Counted from the first letter of the stretch, positions 45,974 through 58,090 are shown. The stretch: 64,000 nucleotides of DNA from Zygnema cylindricum (GCA_037447655.1 JBBHKE010001396.1:102884-166883), one strand, 5' to 3'. Notes: generated by a model from the sequence alone, not told the origin. A program made the numbers and translations.

Positions 45974-46537
45974 GTACACCGCCAATCGTTATTAGCGTTA
46001 TGAACGCTATATCGGCACCCCCAAATTTTGACCCCGAAACCTGAAATAGAATTAATAACACTATTTTTTTTTATACGTTAATTAAGGTTCTGGTGAATTA
46101 GCGTTAATAATTCTAATTTATAATTTTATGGAGTAGTGTGGTGTACGGACGAGTCATTCCGTACAAAATGGTACTTTGTTAAGTAGAAAAGTACGAAATA
46201 TGGATTAAAATAATCGCAATCGCACGTAAAACTGCGCTCAGAATAAAAGGCAGAATGAGATCGTACCTATTTTAGTGTAAAAATATTGATCGCGTATTAA
46301 TTATATTGGAGAAAACCCAAATTACAGCTATGAATAAATTAGAGTTAAAAGACGCGACAGTGTACGATTTGTCAGATTTTGTACTTTTACCTATTTTACT
46401 CTGAAGATCCTAATCAGCGTTATGGATCAATCAGAGGAAACTTTTTTTTTCAAAATCTTGAAAAACTCAAATTACCGTTAATAACACTAATTAATTTTTA
46501 ACATTAATAATTTCTAAACGCTAATAACAATTGGCGG
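45974..46537. mobile_element. TIR element (MITE-like), ~560 bp
   Basis: Left end ACACCGCCAATCGTTATTAGC; the right end, reverse-complemented, reads CTACCGCCAATTGTTATTAG. Inside are GTGTGGTGTACGGACGAGTC and a GTCAGATTTTGTACTTTTAC phrase shared with 15360 and, inverted, with 50820. No transposase sequence is seen, so it is non-autonomous. Confidence 0.75.
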
Positions 46538-47000
46538 TAGACTTAACACTCTCAACTGTGCGCTTCATTACAATGATGGAATTCTATATGATAAAGATAG
46601 CACAACTTTTGTACAAACCAATGAGAAGACGTCACGGCGAGAATGCATCACAACATAACGCGCGTTGTGATAAGATACAAAGGGAGTTTCAATTTAACTC
46701 CTATCAGGCAACGAGGATATTTCGGAAAGGCCAGTACGACAACAAAGTGACAAAAGTGACATACAGTCTGATCATAGTTGTTCAAAACGTATTTTACACA
46801 CGTTTCCAACGCGCGTACAATACGTAGAAACTGGAGAGGTCGATTTGAAAAAATCGTAAAAAACGTTAATGAATTTTTATCCGTACAAATCCGTACATTT
46901 TATAAAAAATGAATTGAACATGTACCGCAGTTTGTACGCTTTCCGTTGAATGAGCGGTGGAAAACAATATGTAATTAAATCATTATGACACCCTTAGAAT
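46538..47000. other. Unassigned stretch with repeat phrase
   Basis: GCGTACAATACGTAGAAACTGGAG near 46812 recurs as ACGTACAATGCGTAGAAACTGGAA near 47693, about 880 bp away, with the SINE between. They may be ends of one interrupted repeat. No gene recognised. Confidence 0.4.
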
Positions 47001-47004
47001 GTAT

Positions 47005-47175
47005 CGAAACATCTACATCAACTGGTTGAGGACATACGTACTGATATGAACTACACGACTTACACAGCCGCAGGTTCAAATCCCGCGATATGCTTTTTTA
47101 TCATAATAAAATTGCCTGTCCTTCACAGACAGGCAGCCATGGCCTTCTCTCTCTACCTCTCCGAGAGCACGCAAC
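47005..47175 (+). mobile_element. tRNA-derived SINE-like element, copy 2
   Basis: A perfect polymerase III B box, GGTTCAAATCCCGC, is at 47073-47086. An A-box-like AACTGGTTGAGGAC lies about 50 bp upstream (47020). The body includes CCTGTCCTTCACAGACAGG (a short stem) and CAGCCATGGCCTTCTC, shared with copy 1 at 38268-38320. A functional tRNA is unlikely because acceptor stems do not pair. Confidence 0.55.
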
Positions 47176-47179
47176 TTCA

Positions 47180-48840
47180 AAAAAACAAAGTTAAGGCCAT
47201 ATGCAGATTCCATTTTTCATCATTCAACATTGCACGACGTAACACATTGATAAAAAAAACAAAAACAATCACATTAGAACAAAAAAAAAATACATATATG
47301 TCCTTTAACTATTTTTACTCTAAATCTTCTTCCCCTACATCGAATTATGTGATTTTTCGCGTTCAGCTGTTCAAGTAATAATGGCGGCTTCTTTTCGAAA
47401 TTTGAAGAAGACGCCCGTACAAAATTTGAACTCACGGCGCTCAAATAGTGTGACGCCGCAACGTCTCTTTTTGGAAATATTTGTAGACGTCACATTATTT
47501 TCCCGTACAATCCATGTACATTCTGTTCGGTTTACTGAACAGAAAGTACGGATACATGCTTCGAATCTTTTTTGTAAACTACCGTACAGTTTTCGTAAAA
47601 AATCTAACAGTTACAGTATTTTGTTTATTAGTTTCCTTAAAATGTCAGTTTCAGTTTACAGTAGACGTTTTTTTGCGTATTTTTGAAAAGTCACGTACAA
47701 TGCGTAGAAACTGGAAAAAATGAAAAAAATGCGCGTATTGAAAAACTAGGAGTCTGATAGACAAGATTGAACCACCAAAAACAAGATCGAACCAACAAAA
47801 ATGTAGCAAGATCTACAAGTGGACCAGAGGGACGCGGGGAACTTCGCCGCTTATAAGATTGGATGTTGGTGAAAAATTAATAAAACACGAATTTCGTTTT
47901 TTCTGCATTAATTTAATACTCTGTACAGTTGGAATTAGTTGTTAGTAGACCAATAAGGTTTTTCCATTTGTACGGAATTGTGTATGTGTGTGTGTAGGCG
48001 ATAGCACGTGACAGATTATATGGGTGCATCTTCACATGCGCCATTTTTTTTTTCAAAGATGTCAAATGGCAATGTTCATGGGCGAAACATATTATGCACT
48101 ATTGAACTATAACTAATAGCAACACTGTGCCTCTAACAAGGATGGAGCAGTGCACTGCAGGTCCATAAATTAAAGGACAATTCTCGAAATTTGCAACTGT
48201 TGCTGATGATCATTAATTCTTTTCCTATAGTTTTTTGCTAGGTGGTTGTAGATTGTCCCTGTTTGTATTCAAAAAGTTGATGCAAATAACTTCTCATTGG
48301 TTATTACTTGAATTGTTAATCATTTGTGTGAGCCAGTCTGATGGGAGGATAAAGTCTCCAGATAAGTTTTTCTCTCATAAGGTTAGTGTTTTTAAGGAGT
48401 CTATAAGCTTGACATTATCAGTTGATGCAAAGTAAAGTTGATTATGACAAAAAAAATTGTAAAGAATGCAGGGAGCTATTTGGTGAATTGGTCTCCTCAT
48501 CTCTAAATTGTTGTGTCAGACCAGGTGGGTTAGTCTTTTTCGGAGATACTTTTGTTTTGTTTTAACCACATTTTTTTGGGTTAAACGCATTCTTTGCGTT
48601 TCACTATTTTTACTTTGCACGAAAGGCAATTTTTTCTTCAAAGTGGTAGGATCCACTGACCACCATTATGATATGAGTCTAAGACGTGCTTAGATTTTTT
48701 TGTTGACCCTATAATTGTGGTTTTCAGACTGTGGGAGACTGTTGTGTTTGTCTTACTATACTTAGTGTCTGTTAAATTCACAATGTCTGTTAAGAAATTT
48801 CTTTCCTTTCTTTTCCTTCTTTCCTTGCTTGGTCTGGTAA
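47180..48840. other. Gene-free stretch
   Basis: Moderately AT-rich; a TGTGTGTGTG run near 47982. No family recognised in the open frames. Confidence 0.4.
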
Positions 48841-48891
48841 GTTAGTTTTCTAAAAGAGTTAGTTTTCTAAAAGAGTTAGTTTTCTAAAAGG
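48841..48891 (+). repeat. 17-bp tandem repeat x3
   Basis: GTTAGTTTTCTAAAAGA occurs three times head to tail; only the last base of the third unit differs. Confidence 0.9.
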
Positions 48892-49254
48892 GCAGACCAG
48901 GCCGTGTTTTTTTATAATCAGATAAAGAAGGTAGAGTTCACAAAAAAAAAGATTGACAAATTGGTATTACCATTAGTCAAATCCGTGTAAATATTTGTAT
49001 TAATGCTTATTTAATTCTCACCAAGGATGACAGGGAATGGCAGGAGGTGGAGTACAGCAAGAAGGCTGGGTGAATCTCTAAATACAACGTGGCTGGAGGT
49101 TCTGCGTAAGCATTCTCAAGTTGCCATTTTTTTTCTTTCCCTTTTGTTTCCCCCCACTTTTTCACTTTGTACCACGTCTTTTCAATCCCTTTAGTTTGGA
49201 AGTTGGGATGGTTTTTTTTTCCACTAAATTGTCCTTATTATTGAGTTCACTACA

Positions 49255-49515
49255 GTTTGCTTATTCTTTCAGCTCAGTTCAGTTTAGTTACTTCAGTCAG
49301 TTCAGTTCAGCTCAGTTTGCTTCAATTCTAATAAGTTTGGTAATTTTACCTCAATTCTAATAATTTTGGGTTGGCTTTGTTAGCTGAGCTCACTCTAGTT
49401 CAGTTCATTAAGTTCGGTTTAGTTCAGATGACTTCAGTTCGGTTACGTTAGGTTTGGTTCAATAAGGTTTCCGTTTGGTTCAGTTTTAGTTCAGTTCAAC
49501 TCAACTCAGCTTGTT
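49255..49515 (+). repeat. CAGTT-type degenerate pentamer repeat
   Basis: Dense TTCAGTTCAG and variants (TTCGGTT, GCTCAGTT) over about 260 bp, indicating an old pentanucleotide microsatellite. Confidence 0.75.
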
Positions 49516-49984
49516 TTGGTTGGGTTTGATTCCGTTGACTTGGAGTATTTCTTTTTTTGGTGTTTGAGTTTAATTTTTTAATTTTTTCTGGTTGGCGTTT
49601 GAAGTTTAGAAGTGATGTTTACTATTGTTGGTCGTTGCACTAAATGTACTTATTTATCTCGTTGTAAATAGAGGATTCTTGATATGGTACACGGATACTT
49701 AAAATGTGTGCGTTGTGTCTTTCATTCTTGGTGTGGAAAAATATACTTCATGATTAGGATAATTGGTTATCATATCTTTTTGTGTAGAATCATAGTTTTA
49801 GCCAAGTAGGTGTATTGCCGCCATATGGGTATTTTATCTTCTTTGTGTTCAGTATATTTTTTTCGGTGTATAGTGCCTCGACACTTTTTTTTTATGGTTT
49901 GAACAAATTCGAGCTTCAACTAAACTTCTTAGTTTGACTTCATGGGGTCATGGAATTTAAGGTGTCTCCTTATCAAGCATTACT

Positions 49985-50120
49985 GCTTGAAGTGTTTGAA
50001 GTGTTACATAAATCAAGATCTTGTTTGAATAGTTTGAAGTGTTGCATAAAACAGGTCTGAAGAGTTTGAAGTGTTGCATAAAACAGGTGCCTGTTTTAAG
50101 TGTTGCATAAAACAAGATTA
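49985..50120 (+). repeat. Short tandem repeat, GAAGTGTTGCATAAAACAGG
   Basis: Four copies with spacing of about 30-40 bp, alternating with TTTGAA or GTCTGAA spacers. Confidence 0.8.
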
Positions 50121-50636
50121 CGGTGTGATTTACTAAGGTCGGTTTTGCTTTTCGCTTGTGCCTTTTTATGTGTTGTGATATCAATTATTTTCATGCGAAC
50201 CGGTGTTCATTAATGCAAATGTAGGTGTAAGTATTCAGGATAGGAAACGGCCACAAACCTCCTTCTGTTTTTACATACTTTAATGTGTAGAACGGTGTTA
50301 CTTTTACTGGCATATTGTATTAAATTTCAATACCTACCAATTGTTAGTAATTCTGATATCCTTGTTCATTTCGGGGCCTAGTGGGATCTATGTTATTTGT
50401 TAATTTTCCTTGTTTTTACATGGTAAGGTGTGGTACCAAGTACCAAATGCCACATGATGTTTTCTTTGTACATTTTGCTTATTTGAACATCATACTTCAG
50501 ACCTTTTTCGTGACAGTTGACCATACTGAAATATATAGAAATATTCAAGTTGTTTGTTTTTGGGTTAGTATGCTTAAAATTTTGGGAAATATTCTAGCTG
50601 ATTGTTTTTGGGCATGTAGGGCTTAACATCGTACAC
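50121..50636. other. Gene-free stretch
   Basis: No feature recognised. Confidence 0.35.
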
Positions 50637-51484
50637 TACACCGACAATCTCTATTAGTGTACAAGTTTCTTTTGTGTATAGGAATAATTACAGTGATTTA
50701 CGCTAATTAGGAAATTGAAAATTTAAAAAAAAAAATGTACATTCTAATTGTTTACTAATACTAATTTGGGTCTTTGTAAAAAATATATGTCGGTCCCAAA
50801 AATGCTTACACTAATATAGGTACATGTTCAAAATCTGACAAATCGTACACAAATTGTACGTTCACACGATCGAGACGTGTCGGACGAATATGCGTGAATC
50901 ATAGTTCAAAAGTAGGCGTTTTATGGTAGGCCTTTGGTGGCCGCAAGTTGTGTTATGGGCTTTTCATGTGATCTTCTTAGATCGCTACTTTGATAGCTAC
51001 TTTGATCAACGACCGTCCGATGACGTTTAATTCTCTATCGAACGATGTGCAACTCAACCCCATTAATTGTTTTTTTCATTTCGCGACCAATACAATATGG
51101 GTCTTAAGGTCATATTGTATGTTTTGCGTACAATAGGCATATTGTATGGGCCTACTTTCACCTACTTTTGAACTATGGTGTGAATGACATTCTTGACAAC
51201 TGGATTTCATCCCCTTTTTAGAGCGCATATTCTTAGGCGTCCGCGGTTACTAAAACTCACTAATTATATTTTTTCACTTAAAAAGGTACAATTTTGTACA
51301 GTCTCACATTATCCGTACACCACACTATTTAAAAGACAACGAACTTTCATTTTTTTCGCTAATTGGAAAAAAACCCTAAATGGCGTAAAGGAAAAAACAG
51401 AATAATATATGTTATTTAAGAATTGGGAAAAAAAATGCGGGAGCGAATTAGCGTTCATTACGCTAATAGCGATTGGCGGTTTAG
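50637..51484. mobile_element. TIR element (MITE-like), ~850 bp, interrupted
   Basis: Left end CTACACCGACAATCTCTATT; the right end, reverse-complemented, reads CTAAACCGCCAATCGCTATT. Both match the termini of 45974-46537. It is longer because a second element (50900-51179) sits inside it. Confidence 0.7.
50900..51179. mobile_element. 280-bp TIR element nested in the 50637 element
   Basis: Perfect 17-bp inverted ends: CATAGTTCAAAAGTAGG (50900-50916) and CCTACTTTTGAACTATG (51161-51177). GTGAAT flanks both sides (50894-50899 and 51180-51185), consistent with a target duplication. A related inverted end (AAACGCCTACCAT... TTTTAAACTATGG) is at 51862-51898. Confidence 0.8.
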
Positions 51485-51861
51485 AGAACTTGAAAACCGC
51501 ATATAGTGTTTCCTTACATTTTATGCAATGTTGGGATGTTGACTTAACAAGATCCCTTTCTGTGGAAGCTTTTAGTTTGTGGCCGGTTTGCTGGGTCTGT
51601 ATTCTACCCTTTTTTTTCCCGTGGTTCATTCATTAGAAATTTCGTTTGGTTGCCCATCCCCCTTTTTCTTTTTTCCGGGTTTTCTTTCCTGCGGAATTTC
51701 ATCATATGCCGCGTCAGTTCGCTAAAAACTTTCGTCCGTCGGCGTGCGCTGTACTAAATATCATACGTCAGTTTCGTACGCTCGTACATGAGTGTGCACA
51801 ACGCATACACATACAGTATGCCTACTCTACGCGAGTTTAGTGCCAAGTTTTGTGCGTCGAC

Positions 51862-51898
51862 CAAACGCCTACCATAAAAACGCATACTTTTAAACTAT
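51862..51898. mobile_element. Single end of a second copy of the 280-bp element
   Basis: The reverse complement, CCATAGTTTAAAAGTATGCG followed by TTTTTATGGTAGGCG, matches the left end of 50900-51179 over about 37 bases. The partner end is not found. Confidence 0.6.
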
Positions 51899-51914
51899 GG
51901 TCCCAATGTGCGAA

Positions 51915-52075
51915 AATGAAATCGGAACCTTGGAATGTGACGGTTGTAGACGTGGGTACAACTTGTGACGGTTGAAGACTACTACAAAGCTTCAGACGAA
52001 TGATGACGTACGCAAAAACAACGACGGTTGAAGACGTCTACAAAACACGCGACGATTGTTGACGTCTCGAAAACT
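51915..52075. repeat. TGACGGTTGTAGACGT short repeat
   Basis: TGACGGTTGTAGACG, TGACGGTTGAAGAC, GACGGTTGAAGACGTC and GACGATTGTTGACGTC occur within 160 bp. The same phrase builds the hairpin at 56003-56050. Confidence 0.7.
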
Positions 52076-52079
52076 ATCC

Positions 52080-52330
52080 GTGAATAGCAATTAACGTTAA
52101 TAACGATAATTCGGTGCCCCAATTTTTGACCCTCGAACTTAAAATAAAACTAATTACTCTAACTTTTTTTAACGTTATTTGTGGAACTTCTGAATTAGAG
52201 TTAACAACTCTAAAATAGTACCATTTTAAATAGTGTGGTGTACGAACAGTGCATTCCCGTACATATTTGTACTTTAATAAGTAAAAAAGTACAACAAATG
52301 GTTTAACATAGTCGAGTGCGCATGTGAATG
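52080..52330. mobile_element. Half of a TIR element (45974 family)
   Basis: TTAACGTTAATAACGATAAT, TCGGTGCCCCAATTTTTGAC and GTGTGGTGTACGAACAGTGC follow in the same order as in 45974-46200. The right end is missing. Confidence 0.65.
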
Positions 52331-53029
52331 TGCACTCAAAAAAATTGATCAAATTACGTCACAAAAAAACGCGTTCGCATATGTTCGTCCGTCGACCGCG
52401 TGGTTGACCCATTGAACATAAAACAAGCGTATATATTAAAAGTTAAAAATTTTGCGGTATACCAACTTAACTGACCTAACTTTGACATTGATGTTCTAGT
52501 TGTTAACTGCAATATTTTTGGTTTTCACCTTTTAGAGTAAAATTTAACTCTATTTTAGGGTCTCAACCAATTTAGTGTAAAATTTTCCTCTAATATTGGG
52601 CAAACTTTCCAAAAGGACTACAAAATAAAGAAATTTATTACGTTAATATTGGTGGATATTCACAATGGCCCACAAATTATAATGATTGAATATGAAAAAA
52701 TAGGGTAATAGTACTACATTTGGCATGGCGTAAAGTAACGCCAAATGCGGACATAACCCAAAAAAAATATTATTTCAAGACGAATCAAAGCCATCCTTTT
52801 TTTTTCGCGTGGGTTCTGAAGCGTGCCCTGCCATTTTCCAAATCTTTCAATTTTTTCAATAGGACGCACTTGAGCGTCCCGCCTCTTCTTTCACCACTAT
52901 TTTTTCCATATCGTGAGGGTTTCCATTTCGTGTTTGTTATCGATTTGTCGTCCTTTTTGGATGTGCTTTTACTGTTTGTAGCAGGAAAAATAGTTGAGGC
53001 ATGGATGTCACCACGTTTTAAAGTTCCTT
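52331..53029. other. Gene-free stretch
   Basis: An open plus-strand frame at 52720-53205 ends in a CT tract and contains a hydrophobic phrase (FVFVIDLSSFLDVLLLFVAG) at about 52930, but no family was recognised and no convincing splice sites define an exon. Confidence 0.35.
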
Positions 53030-53195
53030 CTCCTTCCCCCTTTCTCTCTCCATTTGGATCCGTCCCTCCCCATCTCTCTCCCACCTTCAACCATCTTTTG
53101 CTGTCGTCCCCCCTCCCTATCTCACCCTCTCACTCACTCTTTCTCCCCCTCTCCTTAACATTTTCCCTCTCCCACGCACATTCCCTCACCCTTGT
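53030..53195. repeat. CT-rich tract
   Basis: CTCTCCC repeats on the plus strand. Confidence 0.7.
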
Positions 53196-54660
53196 TGTTA
53201 TGTGACAACAAAAACGGTGGAAAAAGATGATACAGTCGTCATCACAGAAGTAAACAAGCTGAAAGCTCTCATAGAAGACCGATTCAACTAACAACTTCAA
53301 TCAGCAATAAAATACAAAATAAAGACACAATAGTCTATAAATATATCACAATGTAAATTTAACAACAAAGAACACACATGCAAATTTCCACAAAAATATC
53401 GCATTAATTCTGAGAGATATTCTTAGTCAAATTTATCAAAAATACTGCAAATAGTTTTGGATACAATAGTGTTCTTTAGTAAGTCCTACTCATATACTCT
53501 CACACAACTACACTACTTAATTTATTGACCAATCAAATGCTTTGCTGAAATACGGAGGCATACTAGCCGTACACTAACTGCTTGCTACCTTTACAAGTGT
53601 GGGTATACCCGATTAATTGAAAGTATGTCTTAATGAAATAAACCTATAGTAATCAACTAATTACAAGAAGACAAATAACTGTTTGACCAAATATTTACAT
53701 CGACATGAAAGTCTATACTTTGAGCCACCTAATCATGAATGTGGTCCTCCTTGGTCAGCATTTGTCGACGATCTCTTTTGACGGTGCGTATACCAAATTA
53801 AACACATTGGATGAAATACTGCGTGTCATCTAAGTCCTCAGGTGTATCCGTGAAAAAACAAACGGGTAATCAAGAACGTCTCGTTCTTTAAGACAACGCA
53901 TGTCTAGGGAGTGTATGGTTGAATGTACTCGCAACGATGTCAGCCTAACACTAAATCGGGTTCATACTGAACCATACTTACCTGAAATATTCTAAGTGTT
54001 GAACCGCCTCTCTCTCCTCACACCCGAGGCAAAGAGAGGACTAAAGCTTTCAAAACAACACTCCCCTAAATCTTTAGACTGTACTAGCCACTTACCACAA
54101 GCATTTGTGCAGAATTATAATTTAGGTGCAGGCATTTATATTCGACATTGCTTTTTGATCCTTCAATATGGACTCTTTCTACCATTGTGAAGCAAAATTC
54201 ACTATGTGTGAGATTTTTCACCCACTAATAATGAACGCCAGTTGAGATTAGATCATCATAAGACAGGTGACTTTTACACTACTGATGAATCTGTCTCACA
54301 ATAGTAATTCAATGTAATATAAAAGGAACCATTGATTCACATGATTCGTAATTTTGCTTGGTTAAAAGGCTAGTGGCGTAAAGTTACCATTTGTAAGATT
54401 ATGAATGAACGCCTCTAAGTCAAAATTTATACTAGAAGCGACACTTTTTACTTCCCCACATGCTACCCAACAGAAAATAAAGTCGTCACATGCATCTCCA
54501 AATGTATGTGTGGAGACTGTATTTTAACAAATTAAAAGCTTTATTTAGCTTGGGGTGCTAAATCCTTTGTAGATGACTTAATTCACAACGAGTTGTTGTA
54601 ACTACCTGACTCGAATTTTTGTTACAATCTACTAAGATTCAGTATTTTTTTCCAAAGTTT
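53196..54660. other. Gene-free stretch
   Basis: No exon, repeat or element recognised on either strand. Confidence 0.35.
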
Positions 54661-54752
54661 TGTTCTTTTTTGGTAAAACCCCACCCCTTCTTCTGCTCTT
54701 TCCCCCTATTAACCCTTTTTTGAACCCCCATAGTCCGGAGAAATTTGTGGTT

Positions 54753-54799
54753 TTCAACGGACGGGGGGAATGTCCAAAAGGTAGTTATGCATTTGGCCC
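54753..54799 (+). CDS. Possible short orphan exon
   Basis: A pyrimidine-rich stretch (from about 54690) ending in CCCCCATAG could be an acceptor near 54732; GTAGTT at about 54780 could be a donor. Between them the frame reads PEKFVVFNGRGECPK, and it remains open to GSYAFGPKPNATAIVCGP beyond. No family is recognised. Borders are uncertain. Confidence 0.2.
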
Positions 54800-55409
54800 C
54801 AAGCCTAATGCAACGGCAATCGTGTGTGGGCCCATTGGTGAAGAACGTAGAAGGAATTAGGAAAAAAAAACCTTAGTATAAAAAAAAAAAAAGGGACAGT
54901 TGTTTACGATATGGTTGGAGGCAAAAAAGCAAGTGTTTCTACGAGTTTTTTGGGGCTAACTTGCACCTATCGAACGGCTCGGAGAGTGCGTGTCATTTAT
55001 AGTACGAGAGCACAAAGTGTCTTTGGGGGAGAGGTATCATGCCTCACACCCCTTTTCATAGGGGTCCATTACGACATGAGAATAACTAGTATGGCCGGTC
55101 GGCCGTGGTGTCCGTTAGTTACAAAAAAACGTTGCAGTACAAGTTGTAGACGTGAAGATCACGCAAATAGCTACCCAACGAGCCATCACAGGCTGCAATT
55201 CGAGAAGGGAGGATTGAGAAACAACATCTTGAAGTTTACCTCATAAAAAGGCAGTGAAAGTGGATTTTTTTTTATGGTTTTGGCACTGTTTCGTGGCTTT
55301 TTATGATTTTGGCACTATTCCCGTACAGAGTACAAACGCATGAAGGTCCACGCAATCTAGAAATCCTCAATTTGGTTAAAATAATTCACACTAACGGTGC
55401 GTCTCCATG

Positions 55410-55975
55410 TGCCAAAGTAATGGTTTTTTCCTGTCGTTTTCCTCTAAAACTTAGCACCGTACGGCGTAAGTTTCAACCGTACAAAATAATAGAAAAAAGG
55501 AGAAGTACATTTTGAGTCATCATCGAATTTCAGATGTACTACATGTTGTTGTCTTGTGTTCTTCGACCCAGGGCCACGCCAAAAAACGTCATCTTCAAAC
55601 TTTTATTTAAAACACAAGGGCGATGTGTTTTATAAAAAGTATTTTCAAAAATCAAAAAGGAACATGTATTTGCACGTGTAAAATAATTCCCAAAAATCTC
55701 AACGAATTCAAGTGACGGCGAAAGGTACACTATTCATTATGTTTTGTGCGTTTGCGTTCACTACAAAGAACAAAAGTACACAATTTGTTTTGTTTTGTTC
55801 GTTTTCGTCCGGTACGAATTTTTTTTTGCAGGGGGAATCATGATTCTGATGCCATTTCACGTCGATCGGATAGGAGAGGCAAAGGCAAAGAGAATCTTCT
55901 TCATCCGTAAAACGGCGCAGGCTTGAAAGCAGTACGTCTACAATGTCACGGAAAGACATGTGACGTCAGAAACAG
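55410..55975. repeat. Dispersed repeat, copy 2
   Basis: Matches 9060-9720 in order: CCTGTCGTTTTCCTC, GTTTCAACCGTAC, TGTTGTTGTCTTGTGTT, CCACGCC then CGTCATCTTCA, CAAAGGCAAAGAG and CTACAATGTCACGGAAA. Confidence 0.65.
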
Positions 55976-56002
55976 TTTCAAAATATGTCGTACATCATCA
56001 CA

Positions 56003-56050
56003 GATTGTAGACGTTGACAGTCGTCACGAGCATTGTCAACGTCTACAATC
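56003..56050. repeat. Perfect 17-bp inverted repeat
   Basis: GATTGTAGACGTTGACA (56003-56019) and TGTCAACGTCTACAATC (56034-56050) with a 14-base loop. The arm is a variant of the short repeat at 51915-52075. Confidence 0.85.
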
Positions 56051-56317
56051 GTCACACCCTTAAAAAACAATTTCGTTGTTAAACATAGGGACATCGGGTC
56101 CGCCGCATCTTTGCTAAAAAATAAAGTAAGTTCGCTAAGTTTCAAATACATGGAGACGCACCCTAAATAGCATTGTTGACATGTATAATCGTCAAGGCCT
56201 TAAGTAACAATTTCGTTGTTACACATAGGGACACTTGAAATTCGGGTCCGTCGCACTTGCGCTAAAAAACAAAGTAAGTTTGCTAAGTTTCAAGTACATG
56301 GAGACACACCCTAAATA
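56032..56317 (+). repeat. ~142-bp tandem duplication
   Basis: Two units (starting near 56032 and 56172) share AACAATTTCGTTGTTA, CATAGGGACA, GCTAAAAAA, AAAGTAAGTT and ACATGGAGACGCACCCTAAATA (with CACACC in the second). Confidence 0.85.
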
Positions 56318-56329
56318 AAAGAGAAAACC

Positions 56330-57800
56330 GATTCGCGCCCATACCCAAAATCTCCACCAAACAACTCAAAATTATGCTAAATCTTAGAGTCTACGAAGAT
56401 TCCTACGAAGATTTGGCTGTGTGTTGAAAAAATCAGATCAATGAGGTATCATGAGTAAATTTTTGATTTTTTTGATGAATATTCATTATTTTTTCACGAT
56501 TTGAACTTTTCGTTTATTTCATATACTTTTCGTTGTTAGGAAAAAAATTGAAAAAGTGATGTTGCGTGATTTTTTCGCGCGAAATTTGATGAGGTTCAAA
56601 ACGCTTACTTTTATTTAAGGGCGACGCATATTAACAAAATGAAATCGTATGATTTCTTTTCGTTAGAGATTGTTATATACACATTGTCCACATTTGCATT
56701 GGGCGGATGAGATAACCCTGCGGAAGAATCGACTTGACTTAGTTATTTTTGATGCGGCCAACCTTGTTTTTACGTCACAGTTTGGTGAAAGGTTGTGTCA
56801 CTCAACATACGGACACCACATTTGTTCCATGCAAATATTTTTTGTTTTTTGAGTTATTTATCATGCATTTAATATGCATAAGACCTCTTTGATCAAATCT
56901 AACTTTATAGTCATCATTGTGCATTAATTTGACCGAGGACCCCCAACCGTATATTGCAAGCAAAAATTGTTGTGAATGGGAGTCCAAAAGGAAACTTTTG
57001 AAAAGGAATCCGAATCAACCATTGAAAATTTGGCATTTGACGATGTCGAGTCAATGGTGGTGAGTGCCCATTTCCCGTCCGTATGGTCTTGTGGTTGAGC
57101 CTTCTTTCCCTTTAGATTGCTTCCTTGGCTATATATTCTTCTGTGCCCATCCCGCGACCTTCTTCCAAGAACTTATGGTCTCTTCTACCGTTGCGTCAGA
57201 CTAAATTTTAACTTGTGGGCCCTCCATCTCCTATTTTCCTTGGCCTGTACTATCATTGGCGATCCGGTGAAGATCAAGCCCCAAATTTGTGAACGTGACC
57301 TGTGAGTCGCAATCCCCACGCTTAAGCGGGGGATCAATTCACTAGATGAGTGTGAGGCAATTGGAGGAAAAGAAATGGGCTCCCTAAAAATTGGGCTACT
57401 GATACGACAAAATGATCCTTGGAAGAATATGGCTCCAAGGTTGGCATTTTATCACGCATATTTTGTCAAGGCCACACAGTTAAGGCTACTGTTTGTTGAA
57501 AGGCTTCCCTTATATTGAATGTAGAATTTGAATTTCTGGCCCATGCCCTTTTGGTTCTTCATGCATTGGGTTCAAACACTGTCGTATGAAGACAACAACC
57601 ACCATGGGCGTTCAAATGTTATTCTTCCGAAATTGTAAGCATCACATGTAAAAAAAAGTGTTGGCGCAAGCCATGTTTAATCATCGAAGGGGAACTCCTC
57701 TTTCTCTTTTTTTTCTTCAAGAGAGCAAGAGGAGCACCCTTCTCTCTTCGAACCGTTTAATATTTTCTTTCACCTTTCTTAAAAACCCAAAATAGTTAAA
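56330..57800. other. Unassigned stretch
   Basis: Two short plus-strand phrases look coding (LDLVIFDAANLVFTSQFGER near 56730-56790; FDDVESMVVSAHFPS near 57035), but neither was recognised or given splice borders. They may be decayed transposon genes. Confidence 0.3.
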
Positions 57801-58090
57801 GGGAGACGGTGTGGAGAGAGATACAAGTTAGAGGGAGAGGGAGAGAGAAAGAGAAGTCCGCTCTTTTTTTGTTACCTCTCCCTCTTTTAGTCCCTCAGAA
57901 AGAGATAAACTAACCCGCCCTCGCTCTCTCCCTCTCCTTTAGTTTTTCCTTCCCCCTCGCATATTCCTCTCCTTTTTCCTCTTCCTTTTTCTCGACCTTC
58001 TCCATTTTTTTCTTTTCAAGGTTTTAGGGAGGGTGAGAGATGAAACATGGTGAGTAGAAAAGAGAACGCTGCTCTCTCATTCTCCTCACA
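57690..58090. repeat. Alternating CT- and GA-rich tracts
   Basis: CTCCTCTTTCTC is followed by GAGAGCAAGAGGAG, and GAGGGAGAGGGAGAGAG by CCTCTCCCTC, so purine and pyrimidine blocks face each other and could fold back. Confidence 0.6.

Noticed and set aside
47005-47090. Functional tRNA gene
   Set aside because: The B box is perfect, but the flanking sequences do not form acceptor or anticodon stems and the A box is weak. A SINE explains it better.
49030-49075. Coding-like phrase DDREWQEVEYSKKAG after TCACCAAG
   Set aside because: No polypyrimidine tract before the AG, the frame stops at once, and no family is recognised.
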